Assembly (NCBI GenBank): GCA_958296055.1
Contig: CATQHS010000001.1
Span: 756,277 to 820,276, forward strand
Length of the DNA stretch: 64,000 nt
Direction: 5' to 3'
Source: an uncultured Acidimicrobiales bacterium
Lineage (GTDB): Bacteria > Actinomycetota > Acidimicrobiia > Acidimicrobiales > Aldehydirespiratoraceae
The position numbers and the translations under genes were made by a program. Positions within the stretch are counted from its first letter, which is position 1. Every line of letters starts with the position of its first letter. This document shows, piece after piece, positions 50,863 through 58,908 of this stretch. Below the pieces are notes generated by a model. It ran no database searches, had not been told where the DNA came from, and saw only the letters and a list, made by a program, of their open reading frames with translations.

Positions 50863-50922
50863 CCCTCACGCGACGGCCCTCAGGCGACGGGGGGATCTCA
50901 GGCGACAGCCCTCAGGCGACGG
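50863..50922. repeat. Tandem ~14-bp copies over the JAMM gene stop
   Basis: CCCTCAGGCGACGG occurs three times, plus one variant with a four-base insert. On the minus strand each copy includes GCCTGA, the final codon and stop of the JAMM gene. Confidence 0.8.
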
Positions 50923-51322
50923 CCACCGGCTCCTCGGTGATGGTCCCGTCGAGGATCCGGTAGGAGCGCAGCACCGGGTCGGGGTGGCGCAGCGACACGA
51001 TCACGAACCGCCAGGCCCCGAACGGATCGAAGCGGGCCGCGTCGGCCACGTCGGTGGGCGACGGGTAGGCGTCGGTGCGGACATGGGAGTGCATGACCCC
51101 CATGACGGCCAGCCCGGCGGCGTCGGCGTCTCGCTCCACCCCCATCATCTCGGCCCCGTCGAGCCGGTAGATCCGGTCGGAGGCGGCCGCGTTGCGCATC
51201 GGATAGAACCGCTCAGCCCGGTCGCCGCCGGGCCCGGCGAAGAGCCCGCACGCCTCGTTGGGCAGCCCGGCGAAGGCATGGGCCACCATCTCCGCATGCA
51301 CCGAGGCAGGCATCTCCAACAT
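50912..51322 (-). CDS. JAMM/MPN-domain metalloprotease (Mec+-like)
   Basis: A 136-residue MPN+ protein. The JAMM set is complete: E23 in NEACGLF, H78 and H80 in HSHVRTD, S88 and D91 in YPSPTD. In mycobacteria the homologue Mec+ cleaves Cys from CysO-Cys after CysM action. That fits the CysM-like gene 4 kb away, but no CysO is present in this window, so another ubiquitin-like substrate is possible. It lies divergent to the gene at 51400. The stop is in the tandem 14-bp repeats. Confidence 0.8.
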   Translation of the reverse strand: MLEMPASVHAEMVAHAFAGLPNEACGLFAGPGGDRAERFYPMRNAAASDRIYRLDGAEMMGVERDADAAGLAVMGVMHSHVRTDAYPSPTDVADAARFDPFGAWRFVIVSLRHPDPVLRSYRILDGTITEEPVAVA

Positions 51323-51399
51323 GGCCGCGCCACCCTAACGGCGGTCCATTCTAGGGCGCGGTTACCGTGAAGCTCATGGGCCGAAAGGAGCTTGGAAGG

Positions 51400-51822
51400 G
51401 TGAGTGGTAGCGATAACCGATTGGGATATCTGGGCCGCCGACGCCCGGCAACTGCTGCCATTCGTCGCGAGCTAGCCGCGGCATCTGCCGAAGCCGAAGC
51501 TGTGACCGGCGCGGCCCGTGAGATCATCGCCGAGATAGAGGCAGGCCAGATCGACGACGAATGGGCCTCCCTCAACATCGACGACGCATCCGAGATGGCC
51601 GCCAATCTGGCCGCGCTAGCCGCCCGGGCTGAGGCCTTAGCCGCCCGCATGACCGCCGCCCCCTGGATGGCCGACGCCACCTTGGCCGCTCAAGCTCGAA
51701 AGGCGGCCGCCGCCATGGTCAAAATGGCCGAACGATCCCGCAGGATCGCCCGCAAGATCAACGCTGCTATTGCTGACTTCAACGCCGGCGACGAGTCGGC
51801 CGCACCCTCGATGCCAACGTGA
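51400..51822 (+). CDS. Hypothetical Ala-rich helical protein
   Basis: A 140-residue protein of unknown family. After a short basic start (NRLGYLGRRRP) it is almost all helix-forming Ala, Glu, Arg and Met (AIRRELAAASAEAEAVTGAAREIIAEIEAG, then NIDDASEMAANLAALAARAEALAARM), suggesting a coiled coil. GTG 51400 is chosen because AAGGAG lies 9 bases upstream; an ATG at 51376 and a GTG at 51367 are in frame but lack this. Codon use is mixed. The stop is followed by three 14-bp repeats. Its product may act in complex with another protein; none is indicated. Confidence 0.45.
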   Translation: MSGSDNRLGYLGRRRPATAAIRRELAAASAEAEAVTGAAREIIAEIEAGQIDDEWASLNIDDASEMAANLAALAARAEALAARMTAAPWMADATLAAQARKAAAAMVKMAERSRRIARKINAAIADFNAGDESAAPSMPT

Positions 51823-51861
51823 ACGGGCTGACGTGAACGGGCCGATGTGAACGAGTTCGGG
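51820..51861. repeat. Three 14-bp tandem copies beginning at a stop codon
   Basis: TGAACGGGCTGACG-type units at 51820, 51834 and 51848. The first TGA is the stop of the hypothetical gene; the next units place TGA in the other frames. Confidence 0.75.
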
Positions 51862-51896
51862 TCGGGGCGGCCGAGCGGCACCATCCGAACACTCAA

Positions 51897-51953
51897 ATGC
51901 GATGAAGTTACCATTATGCGATCTCAGTTACCATAATGCGATAAAGTTACCAT
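51897..51953. promoter_or_regulatory. Three direct repeats ATGCGATnnAGTTACCAT upstream of smpB
   Basis: Copies at 51897-51914, 51916-51934 and 51936-51953, about one and three-quarter turns apart, AT-rich against the flanks. The last ends 35 bases before the smpB ATG. A regulator binding site is likely; no cognate protein is evident. Confidence 0.55.
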
Positions 51954-51988
51954 GAACCGCCCCGCCGGAAGGGCGTTAGCGTGAGGCC

Positions 51989-52507
51989 ATGGCCCGGTCT
52001 TCTAGTCGGCGCGACGTACCGGAGGGGGCCATGGCCGTGGCCGCCAACCGCCGGGTCCGCCGCGATTACGAGGTCCTCGACACCCTCGAGGTGGGGATGG
52101 TGCTGATCGGCAGCGAGGTGAAGTCGCTGCGCGAGAGCAAGGTGCAGCTCGCCGAGTCGTGGGCCGGCATCGACGCCGGCGAGCTGTGGCTGCACGGCCT
52201 GCACATCGCGCCCTACTCGCGCTCGGCGGCCGCCTTCGCCCCCGACCCCGGCCGGGCCCGCAAGCTCTTGGCCCACCGGGGCGAGATCGCCGGGCTGAAG
52301 TCGAGGATCGACCGGGAGCGGCTGACGCTGGTGCCGCTGGCGCTGTACTTCGCCGACGGCCGGGCCAAGCTGGCCCTGGCTTTGGCCCGGGGCCGCACCC
52401 GGGCCGACCGGCGCCAGGAGATCGCCCGCCGCGACGCCGACCTGGAAGCCCGGCGGGCCATGGCCGAGGGGCGCCGCCGGCCGCCGGGCCGAGGTCGAGG
52501 CGAATGA
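51989..52507 (+). CDS. smpB: SsrA-binding protein
   Basis: A 172-residue SmpB. Typical parts are NRRVRRDYEVLDTLEVGMVLIGSEVKSLRESKVQL and WLHGLHIAPYSR, then RKLLAHRGEIAGLKSRIDRERLTLVPLALYF. It binds tmRNA and delivers it to stalled ribosomes. The tmRNA gene lies 0.66 kb downstream with only the PQ-loop gene between. The first ~14 residues (MARSSSRRDVPEG) are extra, so ATG 52031 is an alternative start. Its stop overlaps the next ATG as ATGA. Arg-rich C-terminus as in other actinobacteria. Confidence 0.9.
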   Translation: MARSSSRRDVPEGAMAVAANRRVRRDYEVLDTLEVGMVLIGSEVKSLRESKVQLAESWAGIDAGELWLHGLHIAPYSRSAAAFAPDPGRARKLLAHRGEIAGLKSRIDRERLTLVPLALYFADGRAKLALALARGRTRADRRQEIARRDADLEARRAMAEGRRRPPGRGRGE

Positions 52508-53133
52508 CGGTGGCGACGGCGGCTCTGGTCGTCGGGGTGGCGGCGACCATCCTCACCTGCATTCAACTGGTGCCCCAGATCGTCCGGCTTCTGAGGATGG
52601 GGCGGCCCGAGGGGGTGTCGCCGGGGTGGGCCGTCCTAGGCGTCGTCATCAACTCCGGGTGGCTGATCTTCCTCGTCGCCGAGGCGGTGTGGATGCCCGT
52701 CCTGGCCTGCGCCGTTGCCGAAGTGGGCTTCGCCATCACGTTCTGGCTGCTGTACCGAAGCGGGGCCGATGTCCGGGCCGGGGTGGCCCTGGGCGCGGCC
52801 GCCGTCGTCGTCTTGGCCGTCGTCGGGGCGGGGTGGGGCTGGACCGCGCTGGGCACGGCCCTGGCCCTGGCCAACAATGTGCAGTTCCTCCCTTCGATAG
52901 CCGCGGCCTGGCGGACCTACGCGCCGGTCGGCCTGTCGGCGGCCACCTGGGCCCTCTTGCTGGCCGAAACGGCCGGCTGGATGACCTACGGCGTGCTGAT
53001 CGAGCAGATCCCAATCGTGCTCTACGGCCTGACCGGGATGGTGGCGTCGATCCTGATCCTGGCCCGGATCGCGCTCACCCGGGGCCGAGTCCGGGCTGTC
53101 CGGGCCGGTGGTTACAATGCCCCTCCGGCCTAG
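52504..53133 (+). CDS. PQ-loop (SWEET-like) membrane protein
   Basis: A 209-residue integral membrane protein with about seven hydrophobic segments. Two PQ-loop repeats are seen: TCIQLVPQIVRLLRMGRPEGVS at ~18-39 and NVQFLPSIAAAWRTYAPVGLS at ~123-143. This arrangement is found in sugar or lysosomal-type transporters. The transported molecule is unknown. ATG 52504 overlaps the smpB stop (ATGA), so it is co-translated with smpB, an unusual partner. The tmRNA gene begins 32 bases after its stop. Confidence 0.7.
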   Translation: MTVATAALVVGVAATILTCIQLVPQIVRLLRMGRPEGVSPGWAVLGVVINSGWLIFLVAEAVWMPVLACAVAEVGFAITFWLLYRSGADVRAGVALGAAAVVVLAVVGAGWGWTALGTALALANNVQFLPSIAAAWRTYAPVGLSAATWALLLAETAGWMTYGVLIEQIPIVLYGLTGMVASILILARIALTRGRVRAVRAGGYNAPPA

Positions 53134-53165
53134 CCGTTTCTTGACATCTGAGGCATAAAGCACAA

Positions 53166-53612
53166 GGGGCTGACCGGTTTCGACGCCGGGACTCGGAGGC
53201 CAACGCGTGCGACCGGAGTTGCTCAGACTCCCTAAACGGGGCACCCCCAGAGACGCCGATACGGACGATCTCGTTCTCGCGGCCTGATCCCGCGATCAGG
53301 TAAGCCGAGAATCATCGCGACCAGCAATGGCACGCGGGGCCGGACCGCTGCAGCCTGGCACCAGAAGCAGAGGTGACCGCCGGGAAAGACCGCTGACCGC
53401 AGGCAAAGACCGCTGACACCGGAGAAAGATCCGGCGGCAGGATCGCTGATCCCAACGATTCACAATCGATTGCTTCGAAGAAAAGAGTCGCAGAATCGCC
53501 GATTCTCCCGAACCCGGCGGGCCGGCAGCCGCGAGCCGGAATCACGGGAATGGTCGTATCACGCCTGGTGTCCGCCCGACGGACGAGGGTTCGATTCCCT
53601 CCAGCTCCACCA
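53166..53612 (+). ncRNA. ssrA: Transfer-messenger RNA (tmRNA), unusually long
   Basis: Starts GGGGCTGACCGG and ends with the T-arm GGTTCGATTCC and CAGCTCC-ACCA, pairing as a tRNA-like acceptor stem; CCA is encoded. The tag frame at 53255-53287 reads ADTDDLVLAA then TGA, with the conserved LAA end. At 447 nt it is longer than most (about 350-400); the pseudoknot part (53340-53460) has repeated ACCGCTGACC-like motifs that look expanded. With SmpB it rescues ribosomes, and ClpP degrades tagged products. Promoter features lie in the short space after the PQ-loop stop. Confidence 0.9.
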
Positions 53613-53624
53613 AAGGCTCAGCGG

Positions 53625-53654
53625 AGAACGCTTGCTCTACCGCGTTCTTTCTTC
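53625..53654 (+). terminator. Probable intrinsic terminator of ssrA
   Basis: Perfect 7-bp stem AGAACGC/GCGTTCT with ten-base loop, then TTCTTC, beginning 13 bases after the tmRNA 3' end. Confidence 0.55.
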
Positions 53655-53675
53655 AGCCTTCAGCGTCGCGCTTGC

Positions 53676-54161
53676 TCAGCGACGGCGCCGGGTGACGTGG
53701 CCCCCGGCCGGAGTCCACGACTCGATCACCATCTCGTCGCCCTCCACCCGGGCCAGCACCGCCCTGCGGATCAGGCCCACGAACAGCGCCATGTCCGAGG
53801 GGTCCTCGATGGGGAAACGGTGGCCGGCGATGAACTCGGCCCGCTCCTCGGGCGCGGCGGGAGCGGCCACGCCGTTGACGGAGGCGTCGCCGTCGGGCAG
53901 GTCCTCGGCGTCGGGGGCGCTGTGGACGGCGAACCGAGGGTCGCGTAGCAGGTCGTCGGCCTTGCGCGATCCCGTCATCATGGCCAGCCACAGATGCCCC
54001 GACCGGATGGGCAGCTCCAGCCCCGACAGCCGGGGCGAGCCGTCGGCCCGGACGGTGGCCAGCACCCCGTGGCGATGGCTCTCCAGCCGGGCCCTCACCC
54101 GGGCGGCCAAGTCTGGGGCGGCGTGCTCGAACCCGTCCCACCCGATCCCGCCGCCGCCCAC
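53676..54161 (-). CDS. Pyridoxamine-5'-phosphate-oxidase-like flavin/F420 protein
   Basis: A 161-residue split-barrel protein of the PNPOx-like group. The N-terminal part SHRHGVLATVRADGSPRLSGLELP and WLAMMTGSRKADDLLRDPRFAVHS are typical of FMN/F420-binding members. It probably binds a flavin or F420 and reduces a small substrate; true pyridoxamine oxidase activity is unlikely since the substrate-binding residues are not obvious. The start ATG follows a short Gly-rich leader. The C-terminal TRRRR is in the tail near the tmRNA terminator. It is divergent from the acyl-CoA dehydrogenase gene by 38 bases. Confidence 0.75.
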   Translation of the reverse strand: MGGGGIGWDGFEHAAPDLAARVRARLESHRHGVLATVRADGSPRLSGLELPIRSGHLWLAMMTGSRKADDLLRDPRFAVHSAPDAEDLPDGDASVNGVAAPAAPEERAEFIAGHRFPIEDPSDMALFVGLIRRAVLARVEGDEMVIESWTPAGGHVTRRRR

Positions 54162-54199
54162 CCGGCCTAACCTAAGGCCGAGGCTCAGGCCATGCGCAG

Positions 54200-55426
54200 A
54201 TGACCACCGCCGACCCCGACTCCGAGGCCCTCTCCGGTGAGGACGAGGCCGAGTTTCGGGCCCGCTGCCGGGCCTTCCTGGACCGCCACGCCACCGGCGC
54301 CGGCTCCGGCGGCCACCCCGACCCCCGGGGCGAGCGCCGGCTGCGGGCCGCCCAAAAGTTTCAGAGGGCCTTGACCGAAGCCGGGCTGGCCGGCCTCACC
54401 CACCCGGTCGAGTACGGAGGGGCCGGGCTCACCAAAGCCCACGAGCGGGTCTGGCGCGACGAGTGCGCCCGATACCCGAGCATGACCACCGAGCTGACCA
54501 TCTCCCACGGCATGTGCCTGCCCATGCTGGCCGAGTACGGCACCGCCGAGCAGAAGGCGGCCTGGATGGCCCGCAACATCTCGGGCGAGGAGGTCTGGTG
54601 CCAGATGTTCTCCGAGCCCGCCGCCGGCTCCGACGTAGCCGGCCTGCGGACCCGGGCCGTCCGCGACGGCGACGAGTGGGTCATCGACGGCCAGAAGGTG
54701 TGGACCACCCTGGCCCACCTGTGCGCCTACGGCATCGTCATCGCCCGCACCAACGTCGAGGTGCCCAAGCACGCCGGCATATCCATGTTCATCGTGCCCA
54801 TGGACGCGCCCGGGATCGAGATTCGGCCCATCCGCCAGATCGACGGCGGCACCGCCTTCAACGAGATCTTCTTCACCGGCGTGCGCATTCCGGCCGCCAA
54901 CCTGCTGGGCGAGGCCGACAAGGGCTGGGCCATGGCCACAGCCATGCTCATGTACGAGCGGGTGGCCATCGGCGCCGGCCCGGTAGGGGGCATCGACACC
55001 GAGCTGTCCGACCGCCTCATCGAGGAGTGTCGGCAGCGGGGTGCCATCGGCGACCCCCGGCTGCGCCAGGGGCTGATGCAATTGCGGATCCTCGAGGCCT
55101 GCCGGTCGCTGGTCTCGATGCGGACCCGGGCCGAACTCAAGGCGGGCCGGACTCCGGGGCCGGGCGGGTCGGTGGGCAAGCTGGCCTGGTCGGAGCTGCT
55201 GGCCGCCTACCGGGACCTGTCCATGGAGGTGGTCGGGGCCGCCGGCGCGGCCTGGGAGCACGAGTCCGGCGCGGCCTGGTCGCGCAACGCCCTGTCCACC
55301 CTGCAATCGTCCATCGCGGGCGGGACCTCGGAGATCCAGCGCAACATCATCGGCGACCGGGTCCTGGGCCTGCCCCGCGACATCAGCGCCGACAAGGGCG
55401 TCCCCTTCAAGGACCTGCCCCTCTAA
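54200..55426 (+). CDS. Acyl-CoA dehydrogenase-family protein
   Basis: A 408-residue flavoenzyme. Motifs are WCQMFSEPAAGSDVAGLRTRAVRDGDEWVIDGQKVWTT (FAD and acyl contact), then SIAGGTSEIQRNIIGDRVLGLPR at the C-terminus. The usual catalytic Glu at the C-terminal region is not obvious at the typical position in AAWEHESGAAW. It would oxidise an acyl-CoA or related thioester, substrate unknown. The start ATG follows the divergent PNPOx-like gene. An Lrp-type regulator gene ends 5 bases after its stop on the opposite strand. Confidence 0.85.
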   Translation: MTTADPDSEALSGEDEAEFRARCRAFLDRHATGAGSGGHPDPRGERRLRAAQKFQRALTEAGLAGLTHPVEYGGAGLTKAHERVWRDECARYPSMTTELTISHGMCLPMLAEYGTAEQKAAWMARNISGEEVWCQMFSEPAAGSDVAGLRTRAVRDGDEWVIDGQKVWTTLAHLCAYGIVIARTNVEVPKHAGISMFIVPMDAPGIEIRPIRQIDGGTAFNEIFFTGVRIPAANLLGEADKGWAMATAMLMYERVAIGAGPVGGIDTELSDRLIEECRQRGAIGDPRLRQGLMQLRILEACRSLVSMRTRAELKAGRTPGPGGSVGKLAWSELLAAYRDLSMEVVGAAGAAWEHESGAAWSRNALSTLQSSIAGGTSEIQRNIIGDRVLGLPRDISADKGVPFKDLPL

Positions 55427-55430
55427 CCCC

Positions 55431-55892
55431 TCAGACGTGATGGCGGGTGGTCTCGTAGACGGTGCGGATGGCGAAGCTGGACCGGAGCCGGGCCACCCCG
55501 CTGAGCCGGGACAGGTACCGGTTGTGGATCCGCTCGAAGTCCCGGTGGTCGGCCACGGCCAAGTGCAGCAGGTAGTCGGCGTCGCCGGCCATGAGGTGGC
55601 ACGACATCACCTCGGGGCAGTCCACCACCTCCAACTCGAACCGCCGCAGCGACTCCTCGCTCTGGCTCACCAGCGAGATCTCCACGAACACGTCCAAGGC
55701 CCGGCCTATGCGGTCGCGGTCCACGATCATGACGTAGCCGGCGATCACGCCTGAATCTTCGAGGCGGCGGACCCGGCGGTGGCAGGCCGACGGCGACAGG
55801 CCCACCCGGCCGGCCAGGTCGGCGTTGGGCATCCGGCCCCCTGCCTGCAGCTCGTTGAGGATCAACCGGTCGATCTCGTCCAAATCCTGCAC
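55431..55892 (-). CDS. Lrp/AsnC-family transcriptional regulator
   Basis: A 153-residue regulator. The N-terminal HTH is DEIDRLILNELQAGGRMPNADLAGRVGLSPSACHRRVRRLEDSGVI. The C-terminal ligand-binding part has YLLHLAVADHRDFERIHNRYLSRLSGVARLRSSFAI (RAM domain). Such proteins sense amino acids. It is divergent from alanine dehydrogenase (ald), matching the AldR-Ald pair in mycobacteria, so regulation of ald by alanine is likely. ATG 55892 starts the HTH exactly. An AT-rich region of 111 bases separates the two starts. Confidence 0.88.
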   Translation of the reverse strand: MQDLDEIDRLILNELQAGGRMPNADLAGRVGLSPSACHRRVRRLEDSGVIAGYVMIVDRDRIGRALDVFVEISLVSQSEESLRRFELEVVDCPEVMSCHLMAGDADYLLHLAVADHRDFERIHNRYLSRLSGVARLRSSFAIRTVYETTRHHV

Positions 55893-56003
55893 GCAATAAT
55901 TATGCAGTAATTCTCTCTAGAGCGCAAGAATATTCTGAAATATGTCGTTCAGAAGCTAAAATAGCCATGAAATAGGCGCACCAATCGCACTATCTTTCAG
56001 GCT
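55893..56003. promoter_or_regulatory. Divergent promoter/operator region between the Lrp gene and ald
   Basis: AT-rich 111 bases. AGAATATTCT (55927-55936) is a perfect palindrome. TCTGAA/TTCAGA at 55934-55939 and 55948-55953 is an inverted pair. These fit Lrp-type operators, but binding is inferred. Confidence 0.55.
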
Positions 56004-57095
56004 ATGAGGATAGGCGTCCCCACCGAAGTCAAGAACGAGGAGCGGCGGGTCGGGCTGACCCCCGAGAGCACGGCCGAACTGGCCCGCCGGGGCCACGAGA
56101 TCTGCGTGCAGCGCGGCGCCGGGGTCGGGGCCGGGTACAGCGACGAGGAGTACGTAACCCACGGCGCCGCGGTGGCCGACACCGCCGAAGAGGTGTTCGA
56201 GGCGGCCGAACTGATCGTCAAGGTCAAAGAGCCCCAAGCCGCCGAGCGGGCCCGGCTCCGCCCCGGCCACACGCTGTTCGCCTTCCTGCACCTAGCCCCC
56301 GACCCCGCCCAGGCCGACGACCTGCTGGCCAGCGGCGCTACCGCCATCGCCTACGAGTCGGTGACCGGCCCCGGCGGGAGCCTGCCCCTGCTGGCCCCCA
56401 TGTCGCAGGTGGCCGGGCGCATGTCGGTTCAGGCCGGGGCCCGATGCCTGGAGGCCGCGGCCGGGGGCCGGGGGGTGCTGCTGGGAGGCGTGCCCGGGGT
56501 GCCGGCGGCCGAGGTGGCGGTGGTGGGCGGCGGGACGGTGGGCCGCAACGCCGTCGAGATGGCGGTGGGGCTGGGGGCGTCGGTCACCGTGCTCGACCGG
56601 GACCCGGCCGTGCTGGAGTCGCTGGCCGCCCGCTTCGGCTCGGCCCTGCGGACGCTGTACTCCGGTCCGACCGCCCTGGATGCCGCCGTGCTCGGCGCCG
56701 ATCTGGTGATCGGGGCGGTGCTGGTGCCCGGGGACCGGACCCCGCGCCTGGTGACGGCCGAGATGGTCAAGGGCATGCGGCCCGGTTCGGTGATCGTGGA
56801 CGTGGCCATCGACCAGGGCGGCTGCGCCGAGACCTCCCGCCCGACCACCCATGCCGAGCCCACCTACACGGTGGACGAGGTGGTGCACTACTGCGTGGCC
56901 AACATGCCCGGCGCCGTGCCCCGCACCTCCACCCAGGCCCTCAACAACGCCACCCTCCCCTACGTGGTGCGCCTAGCCGACCTGGGTGTCGAGGAGGCCT
57001 GCGAGGCCGATCCGGGGCTGCGGGCCGGGCTGACGGTGAAGGCGGGGCGGATCACCGAGCCGACAGTGGCCCGGGCCCTGGGATACCGAGACTGA
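56004..57095 (+). CDS. ald: Alanine dehydrogenase
   Basis: A 363-residue NAD-dependent enzyme. The active-site Lys K75 (VKVKEPQ) and His H96 (FAFLHLA) are in the expected places. [17 protein letters not shown] and the [22 protein letters not shown] nucleotide loop follow. It converts alanine to pyruvate and ammonia. The start ATG with the [16 protein letters not shown] motif is typical. Divergent to the Lrp regulator. Downstream (57096-57170) there is no gene, then a convergent acyl-CoA dehydrogenase. The length is close to the usual 370. Confidence 0.9.
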   Translation: MRIGVPTEVKNEERRVGLTPESTAELARRGHEICVQRGAGVGAGYSDEEYVTHGAAVADTAEEVFEAAELIVKVKEPQAAERARLRPGHTLFAFLHLAPDPAQADDLLASGATAIAYESVTGPGGSLPLLAPMSQVAGRMSVQAGARCLEAAAGGRGVLLGGVPGVPAAEVAVVGGGTVGRNAVEMAVGLGASVTVLDRDPAVLESLAARFGSALRTLYSGPTALDAAVLGADLVIGAVLVPGDRTPRLVTAEMVKGMRPGSVIVDVAIDQGGCAETSRPTTHAEPTYTVDEVVHYCVANMPGAVPRTSTQALNNATLPYVVRLADLGVEEACEADPGLRAGLTVKAGRITEPTVARALGYRD

Positions 57096-57170
57096 GATCA
57101 GGCTGGCGGCCGCCAACGCCGCCGAAATCGCCCGCCGTGCGAGCCGGGCCTGCGGCGGCGGGACTGAGGG

Positions 57171-58337
57171 TCAGCCGTCCGCGGCTCGGGCCCGGCGCAG
57201 AAGGCCTTTGGCGATGACGGTTCGCTGGATCTCGTTGGTGCCCTCGCCGATGGCCATCAGCGGAGCGTCGCGGTAGAGCCGCTCGATCTCAAACTCGGTG
57301 GAATAGCCATAGCCGCCGTGGATGCGCATGGCCTCCAACGACGCCCGAATCGCCGCCTCCGACGCGAAGTACTTGGCCATCCCCGCCTCCACATCAGCCC
57401 GCAACCCCCTATCGATGCGATCAGCGGCCCAGCGGGTCAACAACCGGGCCGCCTCCAACTCCGTGGCCATGTCCGCCAGCTTCAACTGAATAGCCTGAAA
57501 ATCGGCGATCGGCCGCCCGAACGCCTCCCGCTGCTGCGCGTAGGCCAACGACGCGTCCAACGCCGCCTGCGCGATCCCCACGCTGCGAGCCGCGATGTTC
57601 ACCCGCCCCGCCTCCAAGCCGCTCATCACCTGCACGAACCCCCGGCCCTCCACCCCGCCCAACAAACAATCAACCGGCACCCGCACATCGTCGAGCACCA
57701 CCTCACACGACTCCGGGCCCTTGTAACCCAACTTGCCCAAATCCTTGGTCACCTCATAACCGGCCCGGCCCGCCTCCACCAACAACACGCTCATCCCTTT
57801 GTGGCGGGGTACCGCGTCCGGGTCGGTCTTGACCAGCACCGGCAAGGGATCGGCGAAGCGGGCGTTGGTGATCCACGTCTTGGTCCCCCTAATCACATAC
57901 TCATCGCCGTCGCGCCACGCCCGGGTGGAGATCCCCTGCAAATCGCTGCCCCCGCCCGGCTCGGTCAACGCGATCCCCGTCCGCCGCCGCCCGGTCGCCA
58001 ACTCCGGCAGCCACCGCCGCTTCTGCTCCTCGGTGCCATGGGCGGCGATCATCCGACACGACAGCGAATGGGTGCCGATGATGCCGGCCACGCCCATCCA
58101 GCCCCGAGAGATCTCCTCGAACACCAAACTCATCGACACCGTGTCCAGCCCCAGGCCCCCGTATTCGGCCGGGACGGTGATCCCGAACAAGCCCAGCCCG
58201 GCCATCTCAGCCACGATCTCCGCCGGATAACGGCCCTCGCGCTCATACTCGCGGACCACCGGCTTGACGTGCTCGCCCACGAACCGGCGCAGCACCTCCT
58301 GGAACATCTCCTGCTCGTCGGTGAGCTCGAAGTCCAC
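57171..58337 (-). CDS. Acyl-CoA dehydrogenase
   Basis: A 388-residue acyl-CoA dehydrogenase. Motifs: FGITVPAEYGGLGLDTV, RRTGIALTEPGGGSDLQGISTRA (FAD), YVIRGTKTWITNA, and the C-terminal RIHGGYGYSTEFEIERLYRDA followed by EGTNEIQRTVIAKGLL. Full-length for the family. It oxidises an acyl-CoA to the enoyl-CoA. The middle (57400-57900) shows more T- and G-ending codons than the ends, similar in style to the odd glycosyltransferase half. ATG 58337 opens with MDFELTDEQEMFQEVLRRFV. It diverges from the RidA-like gene. Confidence 0.88.
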   Translation of the reverse strand: MDFELTDEQEMFQEVLRRFVGEHVKPVVREYEREGRYPAEIVAEMAGLGLFGITVPAEYGGLGLDTVSMSLVFEEISRGWMGVAGIIGTHSLSCRMIAAHGTEEQKRRWLPELATGRRRTGIALTEPGGGSDLQGISTRAWRDGDEYVIRGTKTWITNARFADPLPVLVKTDPDAVPRHKGMSVLLVEAGRAGYEVTKDLGKLGYKGPESCEVVLDDVRVPVDCLLGGVEGRGFVQVMSGLEAGRVNIAARSVGIAQAALDASLAYAQQREAFGRPIADFQAIQLKLADMATELEAARLLTRWAADRIDRGLRADVEAGMAKYFASEAAIRASLEAMRIHGGYGYSTEFEIERLYRDAPLMAIGEGTNEIQRTVIAKGLLRRARAADG

Positions 58338-58408
58338 GGTTTGCCCCTCCCGGCCGGGCCGGCCCCGACGCTAACCGCGGTCTCAGCCAACGAGTATCGT
58401 CCGCGGCC

Positions 58409-58873
58409 ATGGACGAGAACCAGGTCATAAGCAAGCGGGTCATCAACGCCGACATGGGCACCGGCTGGCACTTCTTCGAGGGGTCGGGCGTGAACGAGTT
58501 GGTGCATTCGGGCGGGGTGGTCGTCGAGACCGGCGACCTCAAGCTCGTGTACTTGTCGGGGCGGACCGCCACCGCCGGGGAGGACGAGACCATCGTCGGG
58601 GAAGGCGACATCAAAGAGCAGACCCGCCAGGTGATCCGCAACCTGCTGGCCGCCTTGGAGCCGGTGGGCGGAACCATCGACGACATCGTGCGGGTGAGGG
58701 TCTACGTGGTGCCGCCGTTCACCCGGGAGATGTTCGCCCAGATACATGAGGCCCGGGCCGAGTTCTTCCACAAGGAGCACTACCCGGCCAGCACGCTGGT
58801 GGTGATCCACTCCCTGCCCCGCCAGGGGGCGATGATCGAGATCGACGCCGACGCGGTGATCGCCAAGCGCTGA
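58409..58873 (+). CDS. RidA/YjgF-family protein
   Basis: A 154-residue member of the RidA (YER057c/UK114) family. KLVYLSGRTA, EQTRQVIRNLLAALEPVGGTIDDIVRVRVYV and HYPASTLVVIHSLPRQGAMIEIDA are the family motifs, though the usual catalytic Arg lies in the first segment and is not certain. Such proteins hydrolyse reactive enamines or bind small molecules. It starts 71 bases from the divergent acyl-CoA dehydrogenase start. It converges on ftsX with a 35-base gap that has two short GCCGGGCC copies. Confidence 0.8.
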   Translation: MDENQVISKRVINADMGTGWHFFEGSGVNELVHSGGVVVETGDLKLVYLSGRTATAGEDETIVGEGDIKEQTRQVIRNLLAALEPVGGTIDDIVRVRVYVVPPFTREMFAQIHEARAEFFHKEHYPASTLVVIHSLPRQGAMIEIDADAVIAKR

Positions 58874-58908
58874 CCGCCGGGCCGGAACCGCCGGGCCAAA
58901 AAGCGGGC

